DNA of 64,000 bases, taken from the NCBI GenBank assembly GCA_023101725.1, contig JALJCO010003102.1, positions 124,001 to 188,000 of the forward strand. The letters are read 5' to 3'. Of the stretch, positions 49,729 through 58,805 are shown in pieces (position 1 is the first letter of the stretch; each line of letters starts with the position of its first letter). The stretch comes from Atherinomorus stipes (lineage: Eukaryota; Chordata; Actinopteri; Atheriniformes; Atherinidae). Both the position numbers and the translations under genes were made by a program. The notes under the pieces are model-generated. The model made no database searches and was not told the origin of the DNA. It saw nothing but the letters and a program-made list of their open reading frames with translations.

Positions 49729-51626
49729 TTAACCACTGTCAAGAAGATTGTCAAGATCTGGACATTTCACAGCATAATTGATAGCTATCCTTTATATATT
49801 TTAAATAATGTGGTCTAGTATGCGCTCCAGCTACTGTTCCAGACTAAGCTAGCTGTCACTCATGACTTATACAACATCTTTACAGTCAGTGCAAGCTGTA
49901 GATGTGACAGGTAGTAAAAATATCCATGTTTTGAATGTTTTTGTTTACTAAGGTCACTGAATCAAACATTATCCATTCATTTATTATAGGTGCTGAATGC
50001 ATTACAATACTGGCTGAGTGCACATCCCACAATGTTTATGGGAAGAATGGGATAAGAACACTGCAGCTCAGATGTTAAGCTAACTAAAATTAGCCACCAT
50101 AAGCAAATGGTGTCATTACTCCTGACTGCACTAAAATGAGCAACATGTACTTTTTTATTCTTAATAAGTTTTTTCTATCGTAATGTGTCTTTTGATGTGA
50201 TTTAAAAAATAGTTTCCAAACATTTTCTTTGGTTACACTGTAAATTTTATTATTTCCATCTGTGTATTTGATCTACCTCACAGCTTCTTTATCTTATTAT
50301 TCAAATGAATCCCAACTCTCACCTGACTTTTGTGTGTATTAGTTGAGGACCATATGTTATCGCACCCTCATTCCTGAACAAAAGTTGCACAATTGCTAAA
50401 GCTGTCAAGCAATTTTCTATGCTGGAGGTATGCAACCTCCAGCATCCGTCCTATTACAAACGGTGACGTGCCACGCTGATAGCCTTAATGAGCAGTTCCG
50501 TGTGCTCCCAGCCATCCCATAATGAAATTTGCTCAAGGCGGAACAGACCGGAGAGGCTTGGCAGAACATTGAGGCATATGGCGGAAACAGCCGTGATTTC
50601 CATGGCAGGTGGCTGGATGCTGCACATAGGTAAAAGGCTCAGTCACCCAGAGCCATGGCCCTGATGGAGAGAGCTGGAAAAAGAATCTCCAGAACGTGCT
50701 GCTGCCGCTGCCAGAACGCTGACTTGCTCTGTATGTTTGATCATGTGTCATATGTGTGGCTTTTACATACAGCAGAGCAGGTTAAATTGAAGCAAAGTGG
50801 AATATGATTAATACTTACAATGATAGTTGGAGACAACAGTGATTGCTTTATGTGGAGCAGGGGAGTAACACAGTGTAAAAAAAAAAAAAGGGAACTAGCA
50901 CGATAGTCTACCCCGTCTCCTGTCCCTCTTCATCTCATATGTATTTCTTAAAGAAGCATAAAGAGGACAGCTAAGCTGGGACTCTTGTTACGGCTGTTTC
51001 ATCAATCTCTGGAGCAAACTTCAGAAGGAAACCAAGAAAAAAACACCCCTGTTCTTTAAATTAATTTGAAAATTTCCAGGCCTCCATTGTTCAGTTCTAC
51101 AGAAATGGAGCCCTTTCCTCATGAGAAGCGTCAGCAGAGGCAAGGGATCACACACACAAACGTGCATATTTTTTGTGCGTTTTGTACAATGCCTATTTTG
51201 CACACTGTATTCATGTCAGCTTTTGTGTATTTATCCGTTGCAGCAGCAGGAATAAAATGGAATTAGGGTTTGCATGCACAGATTCATCCCTTTGTCTTTA
51301 AACTGCTGAAACAAGGAAATCCCATTAAGTCCTGAGTCCCTTCTGTATAAATGCAATGTATACAAAAACTGCACAGAGTGGAAGACTAGAGTATTCCAGT
51401 GACATACAAAAATAACACTTTTGGCTTAGAGCAATCAGTTTTGATTCCCATATTGACTGACAAACACCAAATACACAATGGAGTTTAAACTACCCCAATG
51501 CAAACTGAGGAAATGATTTCCTCTAAATCTAGTTGACAAAGTATATATTCATATATACTGTGTTTTCTATATATATATCTATATATCTATCTATAAATAG
51601 ATACATATAGATACACATAATATACA
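49729..51626. other. Non-coding, nothing recognised
   Basis: No gene or element was recognised. There is an A run at 50878-50889 and TATATC-rich sequence at 51541-51600 next to the following Tc1 relic. Confidence 0.6.
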
Positions 51627-52146
51627 CAGTTGTTCTTAAAATTATTCATACCCTCCAGTTGAAAAAGGAAAAACATCAGCAGTCAGTGGAACAAGTAAAT
51701 TATTAATCATAATAAATTAAAACAAGCAAACAACCATGATGGGGCTCCCAAGCTAAAATTTTGTTGAGAAACACTTTGAGACAATCACTGCAATCAGGTG
51801 TTTTCTGTAATGTTGAAAAAACTTCTACAACTGTTGACAAGTATTTTGGTCCACTGAGAAAGATGCTCTAATGTGTCTTGGATAGTTTTGTTAGGTTTTT
51901 TTTTTTTTTTTTTTTTTCTTTTTAACCATATATTCAAAAGCAAAATTCTATTTCTCTTGATTATAATTTTGCAAATTTTTATTTTATTCGATTCAGTTCA
52001 ACTCAACTTTATTTTTATAGCGTCGATTCATGACAATGTCACTTCAGGGTGCTAAACAGAGCTTATTAGTTTCCTGTTATTTGAATTCTATGGAGAATTT
52101 AGCCTTTTCTTCAATTGGAGGGTATGAGTAATTTTGAGGACAACTG
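51627..52146 (-). mobile_element. Tc1-type relic, first of an adjacent pair
   Basis: Left terminal repeat CAGTTGTTCTTAAAATTATT then CATACCCTCCAGTTGAA; right end, reverse-complemented, CAGTTGTCCTCAAAATTACT then CATACCCTCCAATTGAA. The minus strand at about 51754-51813 keeps the natural C-terminus of the transposase, reading HYRKHLIAVIVSK then CFSTKF and stop. A fragment of another common fish repeat (ATTCAGTTCAACTCAACTTT near 51991 and TTTATAGCG near 52015) lies inside it at about 51986-52069. The flanking TA is not intact on both sides. Confidence 0.85.
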
Positions 52147-52175
52147 CATAGGGGTGCAACAATACAACAAGTTCA

Positions 52176-52630
52176 CAGTCGTCCTCAAAAGAATTCAGAC
52201 CCTCAAATTGAAGGAGGAAAACAATCAGCTGTCAGTGAAATAAGATGGAATTGATAAAAGTGATCAATTTGATGAAAATCATGACATGACATAGATTTCA
52301 GAGCCCCAACAAGCATGATAAGACTCTAAAGCTAAAATTTTGTTGAGGCAATCACTGCAATCAGGTTTTCTCTCATGTTCAAAAATACTTCTACACCTGT
52401 TGACATTTTTTTTTGGTCCACTGTTCATGGAAAAGGTGCTCTTATGGTTCTGGGATATTTTTTTTTTCAATCATTATTTCCAAACATAATTCAAAGGCAA
52501 TATTATATTTCACTAATTTATAATCTTGTACATTTTTATTTATCATCAGTTTCTTTAGTTTCTTATTTGAATTACAATTCAAAATTTAACCTTTCTTTAA
52601 TTGGAGGGTATGAATAATTGGGGAGAACTG
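52176..52630 (-). mobile_element. Tc1-type relic, second of an adjacent pair
   Basis: Left terminal repeat CAGTCGTCCTCAAAAGAATT then CAGACCCTCAAATTGAA; right end, reverse-complemented, CAGTTCTCCCCAATTATTCA then TACCCTCCAATTAAAG, followed by TA at 52631-52632. It lies in the same orientation as the copy at 51627-52146, with only 29 bp between them. The transposase remnant (minus strand, near 52330-52440) is more damaged than in its neighbour, but PVNRCRS-like and FEH-like words can still be traced across frames. Confidence 0.82.
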
Positions 52631-53005
52631 TACAGGATATTCTTTATGAAAAAAGAAGGAACACCTTTTATTCCCGTTTCAGAATTAAAACATACATTGT
52701 TTGACCAAAGACAAAAGCTGCTCCTATTCACGCTGTAACTTTGGTTTTGTGGTAGCTTGTCTGGCCATGTAAGCACTTTAGTCTGTCTTTATTCCTCTGG
52801 AGCATTTAGATGATGACTGATCAGTCTAATGTGCGAATTCTGTGTGTGGAAGAAAAACCCTACTAGGCAGGTTCCAAGTTAGATTTCAGTGTTAATTGAA
52901 TTTGTTTTGAGCTAAGTTTCTGGCACTCCACTATAGCAGCCAATACTTTGTAACTTTACAGTGGATTGATTTAATTACTGTACCACTAATTATACTATAA
53001 CATGG
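52631..53005. other. Non-coding, nothing recognised
   Basis: Unique-looking sequence between the Tc1 pair and the TTAA element. Confidence 0.6.
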
Positions 53006-53651
53006 TTAAAGAAAAAACTTTCTTTTTTTTCAACCTGGACCTTATTTCTAAGAGTATACGTGCATTTACTCACCAGTAAAATTTGGACATCACTTTGACT
53101 CCTTTGAAAGATATTACATTGAGTCGCCCTTCGCTGTACATCCAGTATAATGGCGGAGACGGGGCAGCCACTATATAAGACATTATCTGCAGTAAAACTT
53201 GATTTTCGCCGATACTTTCAGTAGAATGAACGAACAAATGAGTACTGTCCTGTGAGTTCAGATTTAGCTTTCCGTTAGTTATCATGGTGTTCTACACACT
53301 TTTCAGGGCGGCACGTTCACGATGCGTGCTTCTGTAGTGCAGCCAAGAAGAGCAGCTCGTTACCCAGACAATAAAAAAAAAAAAAACACAATTTGTGAAA
53401 CTCTGAACTCACAGGACAATAGTACTTATTCGTTCGTTCATTCTACTTTAAGCATTGATGAAATCAAGGAGTTTTACTGCAGATAATGTCTTATATAGTG
53501 ACTGCTGCATCTCTGCCATTATACTGGATGTACACTGAAAGGCGACCCAACACATTCTTAAAAGGAGTCAAAGTGATGCAGAAATGATAAATGCACATAT
53601 AAACTCCTAGAAATAAGGTCTAGGTTGGAAGAAAAAAAAGTTATCCTTTAA
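53006..53651. mobile_element. TTAA-flanked fold-back element with arms of about 250 bp
   Basis: Left arm 53006-53261 and right arm 53402-53651 are inverted copies of each other at roughly 80 percent by eye, separated by about 140 bp. Both begin TTAA then AGAAAAAACTTTC (left) or AGGATAACTTTTT (right, reverse-complemented). Clear matched phrases include TGTACATCCAGTATAATGGC, CACTATATAAGACATTATCT and AGTAGAATGAACGAAC on one arm and their complements on the other. An A run lies in the loop (53372-53385). No coding capacity; the minus frame 53070-53285 lies inside the arm and loop. Confidence 0.88.
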
Positions 53652-55035
53652 GCTCATGTGTGAATATAGATACTGTATGTACAGTATGTAGAGATTAAAC
53701 AATAGGAAATGTAAAGATAAAACTAACAGCTAAACTATATTTCTTTAATGAGCAACTAGGGTGGATGTAACCACATATTTTCATTCACATTAGGATTTAG
53801 ACAGAAAAAAGCTGTAACATTGGCATGACTGTCATTGGTCACATACATTTATTCCTATATGCCACTATAGTTCTTATGCCTAGCAATGAAACGGAAAACA
53901 AAATGGCAATGCAGGCGCAAGCTAGCAGGCAGCTCTATTCGTCACCACTCTGAAAGCTCAAGGGGCAAAATGCAGGATCATCTTTTCTCTATCTCTCTTT
54001 CTTTGCTGTTTTCACTCCTGATAGTGGCAGATCTTTATCAAGCTGCCGTAGCCTTGACTCCTGTCACCATAACTGGCTACGCTCTCCTTCATCACTCAGG
54101 CCTGTTGACAGCAGAGTGGCAGCTGGACAACCCATTATGAAATGACCTTGGTCTAGTGTCAGTGGGGCCATAGTGCTGCTGAAACAGTAACACCCCAAAG
54201 TGAGTAATTTTCTCTCCATAGGTCAGCAACTTTGCTGGTGGACAATCTCCTCTTGCAGATAAAGGTAGGGAGGGGGTGCTGCCATTAGCAATCACTAAGG
54301 TGATGGAAAGGGGAAGGAGGGCTGGCCATGTGAGTTAACCCTCTGTGAAAAACCGTAGCAAGGACAGCAGCATCAATGCTGCAATGGACAGATTTGATTA
54401 AGCAGACTCCAACAGTGAGGAATGGATTAACAATATAACTTTTTTTCTTTTTTTTATAAAGTCTGTTTAATTAGTACATGCATTTATTTTCCCCCAACCA
54501 CGGGGTTTTATTAAAGCCTCGAGAGAACTGTTTGTTTTTCTTCTGAGCTGAGAAAACGGGACCGTGTTTCCCCGATTACCTGTTAAATAAAAACATTGTG
54601 CTGCTGCTGTTATTTTTAGTGCAGCCTCAATTAGGTGTTCAGCCTTTAAAGTAGTTTGGTGGCAGTATGAACACTTTTCCTGTGGCACGAGGCATCCTGC
54701 TCTTACCGGTGTTTCATCTTCACTGCCATGGAGTGCTCGGCTCAATACAAACACTTGTGGCTCTGGTTTCGCACTGCTAAAGATACCGTGGTGTGATCTT
54801 TTTCCTAGCTGGGAGGATCTATGTGGGATACCATGAGGAATTTATTGTCTTTTCCTGTTCAAATAGCCCTCAGTACAGCGCAGTCCTGGCACTTAAACAT
54901 GCAGCTTAGGAAAGGATGTATTCTGCTGCATGCATACATTAGGTCCTGGGGAAAAAAATCCTCCCTGGATGTCTCAGTGTGTATAGTAATATCATTCTGA
55001 AACTAAGTCTGTAGGGTATACTAGGTATACTAGGT
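53652..55035. other. Non-coding, nothing recognised
   Basis: No recognisable gene. The frame at 53886-54140 is short and matches nothing known to me. Confidence 0.55.
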
Positions 55036-55895
55036 AGGTAGACTACCTCACAAACAGACCACAGTTTGTGAGACTGAAAGGTTGTGTGTCTGAGATGGTG
55101 GTCAGCAGCACTGGAGCACCACAAGGGACTGTACTCTCACCATTCCTCTTTACACTGTACACCTCAGACTTCCAGTACAACTCTGAGTCCTGTCATCTGC
55201 AGAAATATTCTGATGACTCTGCTGTTGTGGGGTGTATTAGTGATGGACAAGAAGCCGAATACAGGGAACTTGTCAATCAGTTTGTGAAATGGTGCAGTAA
55301 CAATCAGCTCATCTTAAATACCAGCAAGACTAAAGAGATGATTGTTGACTTCAGGAGGAGCAAGAATAAGCAGCATAGTCCTGTCTACATCCTGGAAGAG
55401 GAGGTGGAGGTGGTAGAGAACTACAAATACCTTGGAGTTCAGCTGGACAACAGACTTGATTGGAAATGCAACTGTAACTACATCTACAAGAAAGGTCTGA
55501 GCAGACTCTTCTTCTTAAGGAAGCTAAAATCATTTAATGTCTGCAAAAAGATGTTGCATATCTTCTATAAGTCTGTGGTAGAAAGTGCAATTAGCTTTGC
55601 AGCCATCTGCTGGGGCAGCAGCATCAGAACCAGAGACTTGAAGAAACTAAACAAGCTGATCAAGAAAGCTGGTTCTGTGCTGGGGATAACTCTGGAGCCG
55701 CTGGAGCTGATCGTTCAAAAAGAATGCTTCACAAGCTGATGAAGATAATGGAGGACACTTCCCATCCTCTCCACAACACGGTGAAGAATCAACAGAGTGT
55801 GTTCAGTGGGAGGCTGCGTCAAGTTCGCTGTAGGACGGAGAGATACAGGAATTCATTCCTGCCAGCAACCATCACCCTAAAGAACAAGACTAACT
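55036..55895 (+). pseudogene. LINE reverse transcriptase, C-terminal two thirds, one frameshift
   Basis: The open part from 55068 to 55739 encodes 223 residues. Landmarks in order are GAPQGTVLSPFLFTLY (residues 16-31, the template-grip motif), YSDD (47-50, the metal-binding catalytic motif), N-T-S-K-T-K-E-M (about 86-93), and YKYLGVQLDNRLDW (about 119-132), followed by the thumb. Near 55718, in the A run of CAAAAAG, the frame shifts. Downstream, the shifted frame reads RMLHKLMKIMEDTSHPLHNT and later RYRNSFLPATITLKNKTN before a stop at 55893-55895, exactly the expected continuation. The N-terminal endonuclease and fingers are missing through 5' truncation. The small number of lesions suggests a fairly recent insertion. 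Confidence 0.88.
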
Positions 55896-56010
55896 GACTT
55901 TTTGTTTATTTATAAAAAAAAAAAAAAAAAAAAAAAAAAGTGAGCTTTTACAATACTGAATTTCCCTTCGGGGGATGAATAAAGTATTTTTCATTTCATT
56001 CATTTCATTA
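55036..56010 (+). mobile_element. 5'-truncated LINE of the L2/CR1 group
   Basis: The element starts part-way through the reverse transcriptase gene (DYLTNRPQFVRLKG is the first recognisable segment), includes the whole C-terminal part, and ends with a 3' tail typical of the group: AATTTCCCTTCGGGGGATGA, which forms a small hairpin, then ATAAAGTATTTTTC and short TTCAT repeats up to 56010. A long A run (55914-55939) interrupts the 3' UTR. I would place it with fish L2/Rex1-like LINEs on its protein and tail. Confidence 0.85.
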
Positions 56011-56880
56011 TACGGAGAAGTTCAGGAGAGTTGTTAGCCAGTATTGCATGTAAGTATATACAGTATGAACTGCAACTTGAGTTATGATTTGAATGAATTT
56101 GATAACAGAGGCAGAAACGGCAGAAAATAGATCCTGAAAAGCAAAGGAATTAAAGAAGGGCCGTCTTTAAGCAACAAGAACAAATATCCATGTTGATGGT
56201 AGTGACCTTGCCCTACAACTTGACGAGGTGATACTGGAATCCTGTCAAGCTTCACTGTCCTGCAGCGACTTGTTCACTGGAGCACATTTTCAAACAGGCA
56301 GTCATGCTGCTCAGTGTGCTGTACCGTGTTCTTCCACCACAGGGGAGTTAGCACACAGTCTAAAGGCAAATCTCCATTCAGTTAGTGCTAAAAAAGTCAA
56401 ATCACAAAACACAATTAAAAGAACACAACAAACCTCAGACAGAGCTGTGTATGCTCACCTTTCAACTGCGGGGTTGTTTGTTCACTTTTCTAGCCTTAGT
56501 AAAGAAGAGTGGAGGTGACGTGCTGAGAAGATTTGGTTTCGATTCAGGGTACATTTATCTCAAGTTTATCTCACCGCACCTGAAAGAGCTGGTTGTGACA
56601 GACAGGCCACTTTGCCAGTGTCAGGCGATGGAAGACATGAATGAACAATCTGATCTCATTGTGTTGACTTCAGTTCTGAAAGAACAAAAGTATCTACTGT
56701 GTGCAACTAGAAGACATGATGCTGGGAGGTTGGAACCAAAATAAAAATCAAAATAAGGAGCATCTTCTAGGACATTAGGAATTTCACTTTTTCGAAGGGA
56801 AAAATTTAAATTTGGGTAACTGTCCAGCAGCCTAATTTTCATTTCTGCAATAGTAATTTGAAGAGTTAGATGGTCCCATG
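56011..56880. other. Non-coding, nothing recognised
   Basis: Overlapping frames at 56228-56518 and 56385-56744 are in different phases and show no known motif. The last eight bases are the left copy of the next element's target duplication. Confidence 0.55.
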
Positions 56881-57179
56881 CAAAGATTGACCATTACATT
56901 GGCTGGCTGATATTTGCATTTTTGGTGGTATCAGCATCGATACGTTGTAATCATGAGATTTCAGTGTTATTCCAGTGTGGCTTGTCATTAAAGCCAGTTT
57001 ACGGAGATGAATAATAGTTTAAATTAATGCTCCAATGTAAAAATTAAAATAAAATGATTTTCAGAATACTTTAGAGATCTGTGGATAACATACCTATAGG
57101 TTATCATTACTTTAGACGACTGTCCAACATTGTAAATCCAGATATTCACGCTGCTTTCCATGTTGGCAGATACGAGGTA

Positions 57180-57755
57180 ATTGGGACTCCTCACCGTTGC
57201 AATGGTGGCGCCGCAAGATGGCGCAACACACAAAAGGCTCGTCTATTTAGTCTATACTTACAGCCACAAACAGCCTGGTTCGCAACTAGCTTAGCTACAG
57301 ATGGGATGTAAGCATACAAACATAAGTAGCAGTTGTCTGGAGTGGACCTCCCCCTCGTTTTCTTCTTTTGATACCCTGATTTATGCTTTTTGGGCAGCAT
57401 GATGTCCAGCCTCCAGGTCATTCAAAAGTGGGCTCACTGACATGCTCATGTCACCAGTTGCTGTCAGGTAGACTAAACCATTTTGCATCTATGAGAGGAG
57501 GGGCCCTACAATGTTTAAAATTTTGGGGATGACCGTGACATAAAGTTAATCCTCTCAGTTGATGGCATCTATATGTTTGAAATAAGTAATGACACCATTT
57601 AATTGGAGGGCCAAATTAATACAAAATTAAACATCACACACACACAGAAAAAAAGAAAAAGTCAGTAGGCTTTTTCATGGGCCTACTGATGGGCCTACTC
57701 CATACCCGGGCCCTGGGTACTCAGGTCCACCCCACCCCCAACTACGACGCCCATG
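57180..57755 (-). mobile_element. 5' part of a second hAT transposon, nested
   Basis: The right boundary, read on the minus strand, begins near GGGCGTCGTAGTTGGGGGTG and continues into GGGCCCGGG, the start of a hAT family common in fish. About 350 bp further on the minus strand is the start of a transposase frame (57347-57400). The left end is not identifiable, so the copy is truncated or rearranged there. Its position inside the outer element implies later insertion. Confidence 0.55.
57347..57400 (-). pseudogene. hAT transposase N-terminal fragment
   Basis: The minus strand encodes MLPKKHKSGYQKKKTRG. A start with MxxK-K-x-x-SG-(Y/A)-x-x-(R/K)-K-x-(R/K) is typical of the N-terminus of one large group of animal hAT transposases, in front of the TTF-type zinc finger. 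After about 18 residues the similarity ends, although the frame stays open to 57191. The zinc finger, RNase H-like core and dimerisation region are absent. Short, so moderate confidence. Confidence 0.55.
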
Positions 57756-57804
57756 TGCATACATACTGTACATATAGCAATATCAAACAATATCAAAAAG
57801 AAAC

Positions 57805-57825
57805 GTGTGTGTATGTATGTGTATA

Positions 57826-57872
<47 letters not shown>

Positions 57873-57890
57873 TGTATATGTGTGTGTGTT
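57805..57890. repeat. (TG)n(TA)n microsatellite between inverted arms
   Basis: GTGT/GTAT units followed by about 18 TA units and further GTGT. It is bracketed by perfect 17-bp inverted arms, CAATATCAAAAAGAAAC at 57788-57804 and its complement at 57903-57919. Confidence 0.9.
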
Positions 57891-58055
57891 TATTATGTGT
57901 TTGTTTCTTTTTGATATTGTTACAAGTGCACTCTAATATTTATTTGAAGTGCTGTGTTTCTTTTCTTTAGGCTCTAGCTTTATTTGACAGCTTGCAGAGA
58001 GGAAAGGGGGTGCGATCAGTATCGGCCCTGAAAAATCTGTATCGGTTGATCCCTA

Positions 58056-58757
58056 GTCCCATGTTCTGTCTTTTTACACCTTCTATCATGGTGAAATAAA
58101 TAAATAAATAAATAAATAAACACTACCAGACTGTATATGTAAACAATAAAGAGGGTATTTGCAAAAAAAAAAAAAAAAAGTGCAATAATTTTGATGTAAA
58201 AACCTATTTGCTCCTGAAAGGCACATTTATTATACCAAGGTAACAAATTAATTGCTTTCATAATTTATATTTTTAAGGGCTAACTAATCTAGACCTCTTC
58301 AGCCTGATGAAAGTGGTATCAGAGACCAATATGATGACTTTCCAAATAATAAACTTTAATTATTCCTGACTGCTTGTAAAACACAGTTTTTTTTTTCTCC
58401 CTCACCAAGGTTGATTAAGTGGTTTTATTTTTCACTGGGGCTGTAAGTGCAGCTGATATGTGATGCAACAGTAAATCTTTGGTAGAATATTTTATAGCAT
58501 TCATTTTCATGTCAAACATAGCAAATAAATAGGATTTCTATTAACCATGATTGAGATAAACATGTAACAGTCTTTCTGTAATTTACAGTCTTGCATGTAA
58601 TTATTCTGTCTTAGCTTTATGCTTTTTTGTTTGTTTTTGGTCAGTGTACGAGCATCCACATCCTTTCCACTATGTTGAAATAGTTTAATACATTAAATAC
58701 AAAAGAATAGGAGGAGGAAGTTATAAATAAAGAAAAGTAAAAAAAAAAAAAAAAGGG

Positions 58758-58805
<48 letters not shown>

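Larger units (their letters stand above)
56881..58055. mobile_element. hAT element containing a second hAT fragment
   Basis: The flanking duplication GTCCCATG occurs at 56873-56880 and 58056-58063. The right end, reverse-complemented, reads TAGGGATCAACCGATACAGA; the left end reads CAAAGATTGACCATTACATT, matching it with mainly transitions. Subterminal GATATTTGC, CAGCATCGATAC and GGGCCGATAC words fit the teleost TAGGGATCGACCGAT family. Much of the 1175 bp is foreign: a hAT remnant with coding sequence (about 57180-57755) and a microsatellite with 17-bp inverted arms (57788-57919). Confidence 0.8.

Noticed and set aside
57677..57970. 97-codon + frame
   Set aside because: Runs through the TG/TA microsatellite inside a nested hAT locus.
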